Origin: Enterococcus xiangfangensis
Lineage (GTDB): Bacteria; Bacillota; Bacilli; Lactobacillales; Enterococcaceae
NCBI RefSeq assembly: GCF_005405365.1
Contig: NZ_BJDX01000015.1
Coordinates: forward strand, 1 to 44,369
Direction: 5' to 3'
Length of the DNA: 44,369 bases
Both the position numbers and the translations under genes were made by a program. The notes under the pieces were generated by a model that did no database searches, was not told the origin of the DNA, and saw nothing but the letters and a program-made list of their open reading frames with translations. Positions 8,579 through 19,993 of this stretch are shown one piece after another (positions within the stretch are counted from its first letter, which is position 1; each line of letters opens with the position of its first letter).

Positions 8579-9316
8579 TTAGATATTTAAGACCTTATTC
8601 AAGAAATCTTGTGTTCTTGGATTGTGGGGATTATTGAAGACTTGTTCAGGTGTGCCGTCTTCTAAAATTTTCCCGCCATCAGTAAAGATCACACGGTCAG
8701 CAACTTCTTTAGCAAAGCCCATTTCATGAGTAACGATGACCATCGTCATGCCTTGCAAGGCTAAGTCTTTCATAACTTTTAAGACATCGCCGACCATTTC
8801 AGGGTCAAGCGCAGAAGTCGGTTCATCAAAAAGCATGATATCAGGGTTCATTGCTAATGCGCGCGCGATTGCAACACGTTGTTTTTGTCCACCGGATAAA
8901 CTGTCAGGGTAGACATCTTTTTTCTCAGCTAGGCCAACTTGAGTGAGTAATTCGATGCCTCGTTTTTCTGCGGCATCTTTTTTTTCACTTTTTAAATCCA
9001 AGGGAGCTAAAATAATATTTTCTAAAACAGTCAGATGCGGAAACAAATTGAAATGTTGAAAGACCATTCCGATATGTTGACGGACTAAGTTGATATTGGT
9101 ATGTTTGTCCGTCAAATCTTGTCCATCAATAATGATTTCACCAGAAGTCGGTTCTTCTAAACGATTCATACAGCGCAAGAATGTACTTTTACCTGAACCA
9201 GATGGTCCAATGATACAAACGACTTCGCCTTCACCGATGCTGATATTCAAGTCATTCAGAACAGTGTTGTCTCCGAATTTTTTTACTAAATGATTTACAA
9301 CAATTTTTTTATCCAT
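8579..9316 (-). CDS. glnQ: Amino-acid ABC transporter ATPase (glutamine type)
   Basis: A 245-residue cytoplasmic ATPase that powers the partner GlnP. Walker A is GPSGSGKS (37-44), the Q-loop lies in [13 protein letters not shown], the signature is [15 protein letters not shown], Walker B is [12 protein letters not shown] and the switch His lies in VTHEMGF. This is the polar amino-acid uptake family. Its ATG begins one base after the glnP stop, with an AAGAAGG ribosome binding site inside the glnP end, so both are made from one message. Substrates by analogy with lactococcal GlnPQ are Gln, Glu and Asn. Confidence 0.93.
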   Translation of the reverse strand: MDKKIVVNHLVKKFGDNTVLNDLNISIGEGEVVCIIGPSGSGKSTFLRCMNRLEEPTSGEIIIDGQDLTDKHTNINLVRQHIGMVFQHFNLFPHLTVLENIILAPLDLKSEKKDAAEKRGIELLTQVGLAEKKDVYPDSLSGGQKQRVAIARALAMNPDIMLFDEPTSALDPEMVGDVLKVMKDLALQGMTMVIVTHEMGFAKEVADRVIFTDGGKILEDGTPEQVFNNPHNPRTQDFLNKVLNI

Positions 9317-9317
9317 C

Positions 9318-11480
9318 TTATTTCACCTTCTTATCTAAACGGTTCGCTAACTTGGTTAAGATCGTGATCAAGATCAAATACATGATCGCGATAATCAAGT
9401 ATACGTAAGAACTTTGGGTAGTCCGAGCAACAATGATTTTTCCTGTTTGCAACAATTCGACCACACCGATTGCAGAAATGATCGTTGTATCTTTCAAACT
9501 GATAACAAATTGGTTGATGAAAGAAGGAATCATAATCTTCACGGCTTGTGGTAAAATAATTTTTTGCATTGTCCGATTATAAGAAAGTCCCAAACTGCGG
9601 GAAGCTTCCATTTGTCCTACGGGTACGGCGTTGATCCCGCCGCGGACGATTTCAGCGATATAAGCACTAGCATTCAAAGTCAAAGTGATGATTCCAGCTG
9701 CAAAGTCAGGAATTTTAATCCCTGTAATCCCTGGCAGACCGAAGAAAATAAAGAAGGCTAATACCATCATCGGGATCCCGCGGATGATATCGATATAAAT
9801 CCCCGCTATGATCCGCAAGCTGCTGACAGGAGAAACTCGGAACAAACCGAAAATAACACCAACGACTAACGCTAGTCCAAAGGAAACTAGTGCTAAGATG
9901 ATCGTTTTCCATAGACCGTCTAATAATGATTTGTAGTTGTTTTTTAATAAACCAGTGATCGTTGATTCATCGACAGTTGATTGTTTTTCTTCGCTACCTG
10001 AACCGATGTATTGGTTTACGATTTCATCGTATTCGCCTGTACGTTTTAATTCTTTCAACCCTTCAGTGAACATTTCGCTAAGTTCAGGGTTTTGTCCTTT
10101 TTTGACCGCAAAACCATATTCACCGCCGACTTCGCGTTTGATCGGTGTTTTTAATGCTTGTCCTTGTTTTACTGCATAACCGATAACAGGGTAGTCATCC
10201 ATCATCGCATCAATCGATCCAACTTTTAATGCATCATATAATTGATCGGCTGCATCAAAACTTTTAATAGTGTAACCATACTCTTTTTTATGCGCTTCTA
10301 AGAAATCGGCACTTTCCGTTCCTACTTTGGCACCGACTGTTTTTCCTTTTAGGTCTTTATAGTCTTTGATGTCTTTATTATCTTTAGCAACGGCTAATTG
10401 GATGCCGCTTTGGAAGTATGGATCAGAAAAATCATAGTTTGCTTTTCGTTCATCAGTGATCGTCATGCCAGCGATCATTCCATCGGCTTGTCCGGATTCT
10501 AGTGCTTGCATCGCAGGAGAGAACCCGATAAATTTGAAGTCGATTTTGAAACCTTGTAATTCTGCAATCCGTTTTAACAGATCCACATCGATCCCTTTAT
10601 ATTCGCCATCACTGTCTTTGTATTCAAAAGGGGCGAAAGCTGAATCACTAGCAACGACATAGACATCTTTTTTCGGTTCGATCTTTTTCATTTCACTTGA
10701 AGCAGCAGAGTCATTTGAACCGGTAGAGATATATTCGCTGACGATTTTATCATAACTGCCGTTTTGTTTTAAATCTTTCAAACCTTGATTGAATTTTTTC
10801 AATAACTCTTTGTTTTCGCCTTTTTTGACGGCAAAACCATACGCGCTGCCTTTTTCTGGATCACCGACTAGTTTAAAGGGTTGGCCATTTGTTACGGCAT
10901 AACCTAAAACAGGGTAATCATCAAAAATTGCTTCAACATTACCATTTGTCAATGCGTTGTACATGGCGTCGGCGGCTTCGTATTGTTTGATTTCATAGCC
11001 GTATTTATCTTTGTTCTTATTTAAGAAAGTCGCACTTTCCGTGCCGATTTTTGCAGCGACCGTTTTTCCTTTTAAATCGCTGTAGTCTTTGATGTCTTTA
11101 TTATCATTTTTCACAGCCATTTGAATGCCGCTATCAAAATAAGGATCAGAGAAATCAAAGGTTTTTTTTCGTTCGTCCGTGATACTCATACCTGCGATCA
11201 TTCCATCAAGCTGGTCTGATTGTACACCTTGGATCGAACTGTCAAAACCTAAAGGGCGTAAATCTATTTTAAAATTTTGATCCTTAGCTATCTGGTTAAG
11301 TAAGTCCACATCGATTCCTATGTATTCGCCATCGGAATTTTGAAACTCGAAAGGTGCAAAAGTCAGATCCGTTCCGATTTTATATGTTTTTTCTGCAGCA
11401 TTTGTCTTACTGGCAAAGCCAAGTGTGAAAATACTTGCCATTAAGAAAATGAAGAATGGAATTAATTTGTTTTTTCTCAT
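9318..11480 (-). CDS. glnP: Gln/Glu ABC transporter: two fused binding domains plus permease
   Basis: A 720-residue protein with a signal-anchor start ([17 protein letters not shown], 7-23). Two tandem type-3 solute-binding domains follow (about 30-255 and 270-495). They are clearly duplicated: both contain [25 protein letters not shown], DYxDLKGKTV and YGFAVKKG. The transmembrane part (about 505-720) has the permease EAA region [18 protein letters not shown]. This order is that of lactococcal GlnP, with the binding domains tethered outside the membrane. The downstream partner is glnQ. A GlnR-type operator lies upstream. Confidence 0.93.
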   Translation of the reverse strand: MRKNKLIPFFIFLMASIFTLGFASKTNAAEKTYKIGTDLTFAPFEFQNSDGEYIGIDVDLLNQIAKDQNFKIDLRPLGFDSSIQGVQSDQLDGMIAGMSITDERKKTFDFSDPYFDSGIQMAVKNDNKDIKDYSDLKGKTVAAKIGTESATFLNKNKDKYGYEIKQYEAADAMYNALTNGNVEAIFDDYPVLGYAVTNGQPFKLVGDPEKGSAYGFAVKKGENKELLKKFNQGLKDLKQNGSYDKIVSEYISTGSNDSAASSEMKKIEPKKDVYVVASDSAFAPFEYKDSDGEYKGIDVDLLKRIAELQGFKIDFKFIGFSPAMQALESGQADGMIAGMTITDERKANYDFSDPYFQSGIQLAVAKDNKDIKDYKDLKGKTVGAKVGTESADFLEAHKKEYGYTIKSFDAADQLYDALKVGSIDAMMDDYPVIGYAVKQGQALKTPIKREVGGEYGFAVKKGQNPELSEMFTEGLKELKRTGEYDEIVNQYIGSGSEEKQSTVDESTITGLLKNNYKSLLDGLWKTIILALVSFGLALVVGVIFGLFRVSPVSSLRIIAGIYIDIIRGIPMMVLAFFIFFGLPGITGIKIPDFAAGIITLTLNASAYIAEIVRGGINAVPVGQMEASRSLGLSYNRTMQKIILPQAVKIMIPSFINQFVISLKDTTIISAIGVVELLQTGKIIVARTTQSSYVYLIIAIMYLILITILTKLANRLDKKVK

Positions 11481-11511
11481 AATAATCCTCCTAAGTACTT
11501 ATCATTTGTTT

Positions 11512-11541
11512 ATTATATGTTAGTTTAAGCTTAAAATACAA
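11512..11541 (-). promoter_or_regulatory. glnP promoter
   Basis: On the minus strand, TTGTAT (11541-11536) is separated by 18 bp from a perfect TATAAT (11517-11512). It lies about 30 bp upstream of the glnP start, whose ribosome binding site is GGAGG. Confidence 0.75.
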
Positions 11542-11588
11542 GGGAGTTTGACGTTAGATCGAAAAAAATCGTAATTTAATGACACGTT

Positions 11589-11607
11589 ATGTAACAAAAC
11601 GTTACAT
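11589..11607. promoter_or_regulatory. GlnR/TnrA-type operator
   Basis: ATGTAACAAAACGTTACAT is a 7-bp perfect dyad around 5 bases and exactly fits the GlnR/TnrA consensus TGTNA-N7-TNACA. It sits in the glnP-uvrB gap, about 50 bp upstream of the glnP -35. GlnR controls glnPQ in streptococci, so nitrogen control of this transporter is likely. Confidence 0.75.
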
Positions 11608-11647
11608 GAGGGTTTGTAGAAATTTTTGGGAACAAGTACAAAAAATG

Positions 11648-11673
11648 GCGAAAATATGTTCGGTATGCTATAA
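11648..11673 (+). promoter_or_regulatory. uvrB: uvrB promoter with LexA (SOS) box
   Basis: CGAAAATATGTTCG at 11648-11661 differs by one base from the Gram-positive LexA box CGAACATATGTTCG. It lies directly upstream of an extended -10, TGCTATAAT, whose hexamer is 11668-11673. A bound repressor would cover the core promoter. The -35 region is poor, as is usual with an extended -10. Confidence 0.75.
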
Positions 11674-11724
11674 TTTTAAAACGGAAAATCTTTGTTTATT
11701 GAATAGAAAAAGGGGGATTTTTGT

Positions 11725-13716
11725 GTGATTGAAAGAGTAACGGATACAGCGTTTGACCTTCATTCAAAATATCAGCCTGCTGGCGATCAGCCTGAGGCCA
11801 TCAAACAATTAGCCGAAGGAATCGTCGATGGAAAAAAAGCACAAATACTTTTAGGCGCTACCGGTACAGGGAAGACGTATACGATTTCTAATGTAATCAA
11901 GGAAGTCAACAAACCAACTTTGATCATTGCCCACAATAAGACATTGGCAGGTCAATTATATGGTGAGTTCAAGGAATTCTTTCCTAACAATGCGGTGGAG
12001 TATTTTGTTAGTTACTATGATTATTACCAACCAGAGGCTTATGTGCCTTCTAGTGATACTTATATTGAAAAAGATTCAAGTATTAACGATGAAATCGATA
12101 AATTGCGTCACTCGGCAACTAGTGCACTGCTTGAGCGCAACGATGTGATTGTTGTTGCTTCAGTTTCTTGTATTTTCGGTTTGGGTTCACCTAAAGAATA
12201 TTTGGAACAAGTCGTTTCACTGCGGGTCGGGATGGAAATGGATCGAAATCAATTGTTGCGAAACTTGATCGATATTCAATTTGAACGCAATGACATTGAT
12301 TTTCAGCGAGGCCGTTTTCGGGTTCGTGGCGATGTGGTAGAAATATTTCCTGCTTCACGCGATGAACGAGCTTTGCGCGTGGAATTTTTTGGTGATGAGA
12401 TCGAACGAATCCGTGAGGTCGACGCATTGACAGGAGAAATTACTGGAGAGACCGAACACGTCGCAATTTTCCCCGCCACTCACTTCCTTACAAATGAAGA
12501 TCATATGGAAGTAGCAATCAGCAATATTCAAACGGAACTGGCTGAGCGATTAACTGAGCTACGTAATGATAATAAATTATTGGAAGCGCAGCGGTTAGAA
12601 CAGCGGACCAATTATGATATCGAAATGTTGCGTGAGATGGGCTATACTTCTGGAATCGAAAATTATTCGCGGCATATGGATGGTCGTAAAGAAGGTGAGC
12701 CGCCCTATACACTAATCGATTTTTTCCCTGAAGATTTCTTATTAGTAGTCGATGAGTCGCATGTAACAATGCCACAAGTTCGAGGAATGTACAATGGGGA
12801 CCGCGCGCGTAAACAAATGTTGGTAGATTATGGATTCCGTTTACCATCAGCATTAGATAATCGTCCATTACAGTTGAAAGAATTTGAAGAACGGGTGAAC
12901 CAAATCGTTTACGTTTCGGCAACACCTGGACCCTATGAACATGAACAAACTGACACAGTAGTAGAACAAATCATTCGCCCAACCGGCTTATTGGATCCGG
13001 TCATTGAAGTGCGCCCGATTATGGGCCAAATCGATGATCTTGTCGGTGAGATCAATGAACGTGCTGAACGCAATGAACGTGTCTTTGTCACGACTTTGAC
13101 GAAGAAAATGTCAGAAGACTTGACGGATTATCTCAAAGAGTTGGGAATCAAAGTCAAATATTTACACAGTGATATCAAAACATTGGAACGTACAGAAATT
13201 ATTCGTGATCTACGGTTAGGAAAATTTGATGTACTGATCGGAATCAACTTGCTGCGTGAAGGGTTGGATGTTCCTGAAGTTTCGCTAGTAGCAATCTTAG
13301 ATGCGGATAAAGAAGGATTCTTGCGTAGTGAACGTTCTCTTGTGCAAACGATTGGTCGGGCAGCTCGAAATTCTGAAGGACGAGTAATCATGTATGCTGA
13401 TAAAGTGACGGATTCAATGCAAAAAGCGATGGATGAGACCACTCGTCGACGCACTATTCAGCAGCAGTATAATGAAGATCATGGAATGGTACCGAAAACA
13501 ATCATTAAAGAGATTCGTGATTTGATCTCTATCAGCAAAGTAGCAGAAGAGACCGGAACTTATGACACGACTTCTTATGAGGACTTGTCAAAATCCGAGC
13601 GAAAAGAACTTATTGCGAAACTGGAAGACGAGATGCGTGAAGCTGCTAAGACCCTTGATTTTGAAACAGCGGCAACCTTACGTGATACTATTTTAGAATT
13701 AAAAGCAGCGGACTAA
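11725..13716 (+). CDS. uvrB: Excinuclease ABC subunit B
   Basis: A 663-residue helicase-like damage-verification subunit of nucleotide excision repair. It is loaded by UvrA and recruits UvrC. Walker A is GATGTGKT (44-51). The beta-hairpin region [20 protein letters not shown] is present. The helicase motif VDESH follows, then [10 protein letters not shown] and QTIGRAARN. The C-terminal UVR domain, which contacts UvrC, is at about 625-660 ([19 protein letters not shown]). The start codon is GTG at 11725 with AGGGGG upstream. The partner uvrA follows after 176 bp. The promoter carries an SOS box. Confidence 0.97.
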   Translation: MIERVTDTAFDLHSKYQPAGDQPEAIKQLAEGIVDGKKAQILLGATGTGKTYTISNVIKEVNKPTLIIAHNKTLAGQLYGEFKEFFPNNAVEYFVSYYDYYQPEAYVPSSDTYIEKDSSINDEIDKLRHSATSALLERNDVIVVASVSCIFGLGSPKEYLEQVVSLRVGMEMDRNQLLRNLIDIQFERNDIDFQRGRFRVRGDVVEIFPASRDERALRVEFFGDEIERIREVDALTGEITGETEHVAIFPATHFLTNEDHMEVAISNIQTELAERLTELRNDNKLLEAQRLEQRTNYDIEMLREMGYTSGIENYSRHMDGRKEGEPPYTLIDFFPEDFLLVVDESHVTMPQVRGMYNGDRARKQMLVDYGFRLPSALDNRPLQLKEFEERVNQIVYVSATPGPYEHEQTDTVVEQIIRPTGLLDPVIEVRPIMGQIDDLVGEINERAERNERVFVTTLTKKMSEDLTDYLKELGIKVKYLHSDIKTLERTEIIRDLRLGKFDVLIGINLLREGLDVPEVSLVAILDADKEGFLRSERSLVQTIGRAARNSEGRVIMYADKVTDSMQKAMDETTRRRTIQQQYNEDHGMVPKTIIKEIRDLISISKVAEETGTYDTTSYEDLSKSERKELIAKLEDEMREAAKTLDFETAATLRDTILELKAAD

Positions 13717-13892
13717 AGATAGTAAGCTCGGATGCCGGTTCTGCTTTTCGCAGAGGATAAAAAAAAGCGCGGGAACGTAATTTTTTCATACTATTGGTGA
13801 TCAGCAGTTTAGCAGAATGGTATGCGTGATGAAAATAAGATTCATTTTTTACTTTTAAAAATGAATACATTGAAATGAAATAGGAGATATAA

Positions 13893-16715
13893 ATGGCGAA
13901 TGATAAGATTGTAATTCATGGAGCGCGGGCTCATAATTTGAAAAATGTAGATGTCACGATTCCTCGTGACAAGATGGTTGTTGTTACTGGTTTATCGGGT
14001 TCGGGGAAAAGTTCATTAGCTTTTGACACACTATATGCTGAAGGTCAGCGTCGCTATGTAGAAAGTTTGTCTGCATATGCCCGCCAATTTTTAGGCCAGA
14101 TGGATAAACCAGACGTCGACAGTATCGATGGTCTGAGTCCGGCGATTTCTATCGATCAGAAAACGACAAGTAAAAATCCTCGGTCAACTGTTGGTACAGT
14201 AACTGAGATCAATGACTATTTGCGATTATTGTATGCTCGTGTCGGACATCCGATTTGTCCGAATGACCACATTGAGATTACGTCACAATCTGTAGAGCAG
14301 ATGGTCGACAAAGTTTTGGAACTGCCTGAACGCACAAAGCTTCAAATTTTGGCACCAGTCGTTGCGAAGAAAAAAGGTCAGCATAAAAAAGTTTTTGAAA
14401 TGATCCAGCGCGAAGGCTATGTCCGGATGCGTGTTGATGGAGAATTGTATGATGTAACAGAAGCACCAGAGCTGACTAAAAATAAAAAGCATGATATTGA
14501 GATCATCATCGACCGAATTGTTGTTAAAGAAGGAATCCGTTCGCGGTTGTTTGATTCCTTTGAAGCGGCGTTGCGCTTAGCGGAAGGCTATGCGATCGTT
14601 GATGTGATTGGTGAAAAAGAAATGTTGTTTAGCGAACATTACGCGTGTCCTTATTGTGGTTTTACCGTTGGTGAACTTGAACCACGCTTGTTTTCATTCA
14701 ATGCTCCGTTTGGTGCCTGTCCAGATTGTGATGGTTTAGGAATAAAATTGGAAGTCGATACAGATCTAGTGATTCCAGATCAAAGTAAAACATTACGCGA
14801 AGGCGCATTAGTTCCTTGGAATCCGATCAGTTCACAATACTATCCTCAAATGTTGGAACAAGCTTGTTTGAGTTTTGGAATCGATATGGACACACCGTTT
14901 GAAGAATTACCGGAGGAACATCAAGCAATTATTTTGAATGGTTCCAATGGTGAAAATTTTCATTTCCATTATGAAAATGATTTTGGGGGTGTTCGCGATG
15001 TGGAAGTTCCTTTTGAAGGAATCATCAGCAACATCGATCGTCGCTACAAAGAAACAAACAGCGACTTCACACGGGATCAAATGCGTCTGTACATGACTGA
15101 ATTGACTTGCCAAACGTGTCAGGGCTATCGCTTGAATCCGCAAGCTTTATCAGTTCAAATCAATGGCGAAAATATCGGGAAAATTAGTGAAGATTCGATA
15201 AATGGTGCATTGGGATTTTTTGAAACAGTGGCTTTGAGTGAACAAGAAAAAATCATTGCTAAACCAATCTTAAAAGAAATCAGAGACCGTCTAAGTTTTT
15301 TGCGAAATGTCGGCTTGGATTATTTGACATTGAGTCGTGCAGCCGGGACGTTATCTGGTGGCGAAGCTCAACGAATTCGTTTAGCAACACAAATTGGCTC
15401 AAACTTATCTGGTGTGTTATATATTTTAGATGAACCGTCGATTGGGCTGCATCAAAGAGACAATGACCGCTTGATCGAATCGCTGAAAAAAATGCGCGAT
15501 CTTGGAAATACATTGATTGTGGTAGAACACGATGAAGATACGATGCGTGCGGCAGATTATTTGATCGATGTAGGTCCTGGTGCGGGAGATCAAGGCGGCG
15601 AGATCGTAGCAGCCGGAACGCCTAAAGAGGTTGAGGGAAATCCTAACTCACTAACAGGTCAATATCTATCAGGAAAACGAGAGATTGCTGTACCGAAAGA
15701 ACGTCGTAAGGGAAATGGCAAGAAAATCAAAGTTACCGGCGCAGTTGAAAATAATTTGAAAAATATTGATGCAGAATTTCCATTAGGAAAATTTGTTGCA
15801 GTTACTGGAGTTTCAGGGTCAGGAAAATCAACGCTAGTTAATCAGATCTTGAAAAAGGCACTGGCACAAAAATTAAATCGTAATTCAAATAAACCCGGGA
15901 AGTTCAAGAAACTGACTGGTTACAAACATATCGAGAAATTAGTCGATATCGATCAGAGTCCAATCGGTCGAACACCACGAAGCAATCCAGCGACATATAC
16001 TAGTGTGTTTGATGATATTCGTGATCTATTCGCTCAAACGAATGAGGCAAAAATTCGCGGATATAAGAAAGGTCGATTCAGCTTCAACGTCAAAGGCGGA
16101 CGTTGTGAAGCTTGTCGTGGCGATGGAATCATTAAGATCGAAATGCACTTTTTACCAGATGTGTATGTTCCATGTGAAGTTTGTCATGGCAAACGCTACA
16201 ATTCAGAAACGTTGGATGTTCATTATAAAGGAAAAAATATTGCGGATATTTTAGAAATGACCGTAGAAGATGCGGTAGAATTCTTCAAACACATTCCGAA
16301 GATCCACCGCAAATTGCAAACGATCGTTGATGTTGGTCTAGGCTATGTGACGATGGGACAACCAGCAACGACCTTATCTGGTGGAGAAGCGCAACGGATG
16401 AAGCTTGCCAGCGAACTGCATAAAAATTCGAACGGCAAAAATTTCTATATTTTAGACGAACCGACGACTGGTTTGCATACCGACGATATCGCGCGTTTAT
16501 TAAAAGTCCTTGAACGGTTTGTCGATGCTGGTAATACTGTTTTAGTGATTGAACACAATTTAGATGTCATTAAATCTGCAGATTACATCATTGACCTTGG
16601 TCCAGAAGGCGGCGATGGCGGCGGGACAATTTTAGCAACGGGGACGCCGGAAGAAATCGCTGAAGTACCAGAGAGTTATACTGGATATTATCTAAACCGT
16701 GTGCTTAAAAAATAA
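13893..16715 (+). CDS. uvrA: Excinuclease ABC subunit A
   Basis: A 940-residue damage-sensor ATPase with two ABC modules. The first Walker A is GLSGSGKS (33-40) and the second is GVSGSGKS near 650. Two LSGGEAQR signatures are present. Zinc fingers are seen as CPYC...CPDC (first module) and CEAC...CEVC (second module). AGGAG at 13882-13886 with 6-bp spacing supports this ATG. The uvrB-uvrA gap contains a TCTGC/GCAGA hairpin near 13748-13763 without a clear T-run, so read-through from uvrB is likely. A terminator follows. Confidence 0.97.
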   Translation: MANDKIVIHGARAHNLKNVDVTIPRDKMVVVTGLSGSGKSSLAFDTLYAEGQRRYVESLSAYARQFLGQMDKPDVDSIDGLSPAISIDQKTTSKNPRSTVGTVTEINDYLRLLYARVGHPICPNDHIEITSQSVEQMVDKVLELPERTKLQILAPVVAKKKGQHKKVFEMIQREGYVRMRVDGELYDVTEAPELTKNKKHDIEIIIDRIVVKEGIRSRLFDSFEAALRLAEGYAIVDVIGEKEMLFSEHYACPYCGFTVGELEPRLFSFNAPFGACPDCDGLGIKLEVDTDLVIPDQSKTLREGALVPWNPISSQYYPQMLEQACLSFGIDMDTPFEELPEEHQAIILNGSNGENFHFHYENDFGGVRDVEVPFEGIISNIDRRYKETNSDFTRDQMRLYMTELTCQTCQGYRLNPQALSVQINGENIGKISEDSINGALGFFETVALSEQEKIIAKPILKEIRDRLSFLRNVGLDYLTLSRAAGTLSGGEAQRIRLATQIGSNLSGVLYILDEPSIGLHQRDNDRLIESLKKMRDLGNTLIVVEHDEDTMRAADYLIDVGPGAGDQGGEIVAAGTPKEVEGNPNSLTGQYLSGKREIAVPKERRKGNGKKIKVTGAVENNLKNIDAEFPLGKFVAVTGVSGSGKSTLVNQILKKALAQKLNRNSNKPGKFKKLTGYKHIEKLVDIDQSPIGRTPRSNPATYTSVFDDIRDLFAQTNEAKIRGYKKGRFSFNVKGGRCEACRGDGIIKIEMHFLPDVYVPCEVCHGKRYNSETLDVHYKGKNIADILEMTVEDAVEFFKHIPKIHRKLQTIVDVGLGYVTMGQPATTLSGGEAQRMKLASELHKNSNGKNFYILDEPTTGLHTDDIARLLKVLERFVDAGNTVLVIEHNLDVIKSADYIIDLGPEGGDGGGTILATGTPEEIAEVPESYTGYYLNRVLKK

Positions 16716-16727
16716 ATAACTGATAAG

Positions 16728-16770
16728 TAAAAATGCGAGTAAAGGATTCTCCTTTGCTTGCATTTTTCTT
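16728..16770 (+). terminator. uvrA terminator
   Basis: A long stem of about 18 bp, from AAAAATGCGAGTAAAGGA to TCCTTTGCTTGCATTTTT, has several G-T pairs and a 3-base loop and is followed by T-rich sequence. Its 3' arm overlaps the promoter of the next operon. Confidence 0.85.
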
Positions 16771-16781
16771 TATGGTATGAT
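16754..16781 (+). promoter_or_regulatory. Promoter of the D-aspartate ligase/racemase operon
   Basis: TTGCTT at 16754 is separated by 16 bp from TATGAT at 16776-16781, preceded by TGG (an extended -10). The -35 lies inside the uvrA terminator. The ligase ATG is 35 bp downstream. Confidence 0.6.
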
Positions 16782-16816
16782 TATCAAGGATTTAGAATGA
16801 GAAGGTGTAAGAGAAT

Positions 16817-18073
16817 ATGAATGAAAAACAAAAATTTGTACCGATTTTATTAGGAAGCGACATTAACGTATATGGGATGGCGCGTTCTTTTCATGAAGCT
16901 TACGGAATCGTTTCTGAAGCTTATGCCGGTTTACAGTTGGCACCGACGAAATACAGTAAGATTGTAAATGTCCACATTGTTCCAGGGTTCGATAAAGATC
17001 CTGTATTTATGGAGCAAATGCGTGAACTGGGAAAAAATACTTATAATGATCCTGCAACGAAATATTTAGTGATTGCTTGCGGCGATGGGTATGCCGAATT
17101 GGTTTCCCAACACAAAGAAGAACTTTCTGAATGGTTTGTCTGCCCGTACATTGATTTTGATTTACTGCAACAATTGATCAGTAAAGTCAGCTTTTATGAC
17201 ATCTGCGAAAAATATGATTTGCCTTATCCTAATACATTCATTATTACAGAAGATATGCTGGAAGCAGGCAAGTTGAAACAAGATCTGCCGTTTGATTTTC
17301 CAATCGCATTGAAACCTGCAAATAGCGTCGAGTGGTTATCAATCGATTTTGAAGGACGCAAAAAAGCGTTTATTTTAGATACACGCGATGAGTTTGATAC
17401 GATCATTGAACGGATTTATCAAGCGGGATATACGAGCGAAATGATCGCACAAGATTTTATTCCTGGTGATGACAGCAATATGCGGGTTTTAAATGCTTAT
17501 GTTGATCAAAATCATCATGTTCGAATGATGTGCTTAGGGCATCCGTTACTGGAAGATCCTTCACCAGAGGCAATCGGTAACTATGTGGCGATCATGCCGG
17601 AATATAATGAAAAAATCTATCAAACGATCAAAGGGTTTTTAGAAAAAATCAATTATACTGGTTTTGCAAACTTTGATATGAAATATGATCCTCGAGATGG
17701 CGAGTATAAATTATTCGAAATCAATTTGCGCCAAGGTCGCAGTAGTTTCTTTGCGACATTGAACGGCTTTAATTTGGCTCGATTTGTGACAGAAGATCGT
17801 GTCTTCGAAAAACCATTTACTGAAACACTTTATGGCAAAGCCGAACCTGAAACAGCGATGTTGTGGATGGGTGTCCCAAAAAGTGTGTTTGAAAAGTTTG
17901 CACGAAACAATTCAGATAAAGAACAAGCGTTAGCACTGATTAAAAAGGATCAGTGGGGAACAACGGTCTTTTATAAAAAAGACATGTCTTTGATGCGCTG
18001 GATCTTAATGAAATACATGTTCAGTAAATACAAAGGACGCTTTGATTTATTCTTTAAAGAGAAAGAAGGGTAA
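16817..18073 (+). CDS. D-aspartate ligase (ATP-grasp), peptidoglycan cross-bridge
   Basis: A 418-residue ATP-grasp enzyme closely resembling E. faecium Aslfm as I recall it. Aslfm ligates the beta-carboxyl of D-aspartate to the lysine side chain of UDP-MurNAc-pentapeptide. Visible segments include [20 protein letters not shown] at the start, the ATP-binding [15 protein letters not shown] near 160-175, [17 protein letters not shown], and the Mg-ligand region FANFDMKYD...[13 protein letters not shown]. Length matches the family. It is cytoplasmic with no signal peptide. The next gene, two bases after the stop, supplies its substrate D-Asp. D-Asp then appears as D-Asx in the 4-3 cross-links, which mark the E. 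faecium-like enterococci. Confidence 0.92.
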   Translation: MNEKQKFVPILLGSDINVYGMARSFHEAYGIVSEAYAGLQLAPTKYSKIVNVHIVPGFDKDPVFMEQMRELGKNTYNDPATKYLVIACGDGYAELVSQHKEELSEWFVCPYIDFDLLQQLISKVSFYDICEKYDLPYPNTFIITEDMLEAGKLKQDLPFDFPIALKPANSVEWLSIDFEGRKKAFILDTRDEFDTIIERIYQAGYTSEMIAQDFIPGDDSNMRVLNAYVDQNHHVRMMCLGHPLLEDPSPEAIGNYVAIMPEYNEKIYQTIKGFLEKINYTGFANFDMKYDPRDGEYKLFEINLRQGRSSFFATLNGFNLARFVTEDRVFEKPFTETLYGKAEPETAMLWMGVPKSVFEKFARNNSDKEQALALIKKDQWGTTVFYKKDMSLMRWILMKYMFSKYKGRFDLFFKEKEG

Positions 18074-18075
18074 GC

Positions 18076-18789
18076 ATGGAAAATTTCTTTAGTATTCTTG
18101 GCGGGATGGGGACGATGGCGACTGAAAGTTTTATTCGTATCTTGAATAAGCGGACGCAGGCGCACAATGATCAAGAATATTTGAACTATGTGATGTTCAA
18201 CCATGCCACCATTCCTGACCGAACGGCGTACATTTTGGATCATGAAGCGGCGAATCCATTGCCGTTTTTGTTAGATGATATTGAAAAGCAAAATTTATTA
18301 CAGCCTGATTTCATCGTATTGACCTGTAACACGGCTCATTATTTCTTTGAACAATTACAAGGAGCAACAAAAATTCCAATCTTGCATATGCCGAGAGAAG
18401 CGGTAAATGAAGTAACACGACATCACCAAGCTGGCGAGAAAATTGCTGTGCTGGCGACGGCAGGAACGATGACTGCAAAAGTATATCAGAGTGAATTAGA
18501 AGCACGAGGCTTTGAAGTCTTGGTTCCAGAAAAAGAGTTGCAAGACAAGGTCAACTATTTGATCTATCATGATGTGAAAGAACATGATTTCATCAATAGT
18601 GAACTGTATTTAGAGATTCTTTCAGATGTTTTTGAAAAATATGAGTGTCAAAATGCTATTTTAGGTTGTACAGAACTTTCTTTGGTCCAAGAGTTGACAA
18701 AAGACGTTCCATATCCAGTCATCGATGCGCAATCAATCTTAGCTGATCGTACGATTGAACTGGCGTTAAAAAACAGATCTTCCAAGTAG
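18076..18789 (+). CDS. racD: Aspartate racemase
   Basis: A 237-residue PLP-independent racemase of the Asp/Glu family. It makes D-aspartate for the adjacent ligase. The two catalytic cysteines are in [13 protein letters not shown] (near residue 84) and [13 protein letters not shown] (near 196), and the N-terminal [11 protein letters not shown] is typical of aspartate rather than glutamate racemase. GAAGGG at the ligase end provides the ribosome binding site. The terminator overlaps its last codons. Confidence 0.9.
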   Translation: MENFFSILGGMGTMATESFIRILNKRTQAHNDQEYLNYVMFNHATIPDRTAYILDHEAANPLPFLLDDIEKQNLLQPDFIVLTCNTAHYFFEQLQGATKIPILHMPREAVNEVTRHHQAGEKIAVLATAGTMTAKVYQSELEARGFEVLVPEKELQDKVNYLIYHDVKEHDFINSELYLEILSDVFEKYECQNAILGCTELSLVQELTKDVPYPVIDAQSILADRTIELALKNRSSK

Positions 18790-18804
18790 GAGGTCTGTTT
18801 TTTT
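18771..18804 (+). terminator. racD terminator
   Basis: AAACAGATCTTCC pairs with GGAGGTCTGTTT with one bulge, and is followed by T7. The racD stop codon lies in the loop and 3' arm. Confidence 0.85.
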
Positions 18805-18910
18805 AGTTTTATAACTAGAAGGACAGCCGAAAAATCAGCAAAATGAGTAAAAAGAGAAGAATTAGGAAAGAGTAAAGAATTATAAATAAGTAGCAAAGAC
18901 ACGCCAGGAG

Positions 18911-18968
18911 TGTTATAATTTTATAGATAGCTAAGGAAGCTAACGTTCAGTTTCTTTGGCATCTTTTT
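18911..18968 (+). promoter_or_regulatory. rapZ operon promoter with immediate leader hairpin
   Basis: The extended -10 TGTTATAAT has its hexamer at 18914-18919, placing the start near 18926. Exactly there begins a hairpin GATAGCTAAGGAA (18926-18938)/TTCTTTGGCATC (18952-18963), with one bulge and two G-T pairs, followed by T5. It looks like a promoter-proximal terminator or attenuator. The rest of the roughly 315-bp gap before rapZ holds only a small AATGATT/AATCATT dyad near 19060-19080 and no gene. Confidence 0.5.
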
Positions 18969-19105
18969 GTGTGGTCAGAAATTTAAACAATCAAAAAATT
19001 ATGGTTAAAAGAAGTGATCCAGTTAGATTCAATTAAGAGGATCCCAGGAATAAAATCAATGATTCAACAAAATCATTTTCTAATTATGTGAAAGGAGTGA
19101 CACAA

Positions 19106-19993
19106 ATGACTGATAGTTTACATTTAGTTGTCATTACTGGTATGAGTGGCGCGGGGAAGACCGTTGCAATCCAAAGCTTTGAAGATATGGGCTATTTTTG
19201 TGTAGATAATATGCCTCCAGGACTGATTCCAAAATTTTGGAAGTTGATCCGTGAATCAGGGAAAGTAACTAAAATTGCCCTAGTGGTAGATTTACGTTCA
19301 CGTTCATTTTTTGAAGATATCCAAAAAATGTTGATAGAGATCGAGAATACCGGTTTCATCGATACGAGTATCTTATTTTTAGATTGTTCAGACGAGGAGC
19401 TTGTTTCTCGTTACAAAGAGACTCGCCGCGCCCATCCATTAGCAATGGATGGGATGATCACAGAAGGGATTCGCAAGGAACGTGCGATCTTGGAGGATTT
19501 AAAAAATCGTGCGACGTTGATGATCGATACAACTGAATTATCGCCGCGACAATTACGCGAAAAAATCAATCAATCCTTTAAACAAAAAGACGATGTAGGA
19601 TTCCATGTCGAAGTCGTTTCTTTTGGTTTTAAATATGGATTGCCGATTGATGCAGATATCGTAATGGATGTTCGTTTCTTGCCAAATCCTCACTACATTC
19701 CAGAGCTGCGTCCGCAGACTGGCTTAGACAAGCCTGTCTATGATTATGTGATGTCTTTTGCTGAAACGGAAAATTTCTATACGAACTTTGTCCGTTTGAT
19801 CATGGATATTTTGCCAGGTTATATCAAAGAAGGCAAAAGTTCACTGACGATTGCCATCGGCTGTACTGGCGGACAACACCGCTCAGTCGCTTTGACCGAG
19901 CGGATAGGCAAAGCAATCACTGAGGCGGATTATCGAGTGAATATTACTCATCGTGACAAGGATAAGCGGAAAGAGACGGTGAATCGTTCATGA
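19106..19993 (+). CDS. rapZ: RapZ/YvcJ nucleotide-binding adapter protein
   Basis: A 295-residue P-loop protein. In E. coli RapZ is an RNase adapter controlling GlmZ decay and thus GlmS; in Bacillus YvcJ binds and hydrolyses GTP and affects competence. Walker A is GMSGAGKT (12-19) and Walker B lies in [13 protein letters not shown]. The conserved C-terminal end includes [21 protein letters not shown] 19106 has AAAGGAG at 19091-19097; the GTG at 19088 lacks a site. It overlaps yvcK by 4 bp. It is the first gene of the conserved rapZ-yvcK-whiA block. Confidence 0.95.
   Translation: MTDSLHLVVITGMSGAGKTVAIQSFEDMGYFCVDNMPPGLIPKFWKLIRESGKVTKIALVVDLRSRSFFEDIQKMLIEIENTGFIDTSILFLDCSDEELVSRYKETRRAHPLAMDGMITEGIRKERAILEDLKNRATLMIDTTELSPRQLREKINQSFKQKDDVGFHVEVVSFGFKYGLPIDADIVMDVRFLPNPHYIPELRPQTGLDKPVYDYVMSFAETENFYTNFVRLIMDILPGYIKEGKSSLTIAIGCTGGQHRSVALTERIGKAITEADYRVNITHRDKDKRKETVNRS

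Noticed and set aside
12518..12925. 135-codon minus-strand frame in uvrB
   Set aside because: Shadow of the uvrB coding frame, without ribosome binding site or recognisable product.
13717..13892. Terminator between uvrB and uvrA
   Set aside because: A TCTGC/GCAGA hairpin is present but the downstream tract is A-rich, not T-rich, so termination on the plus strand is unlikely.
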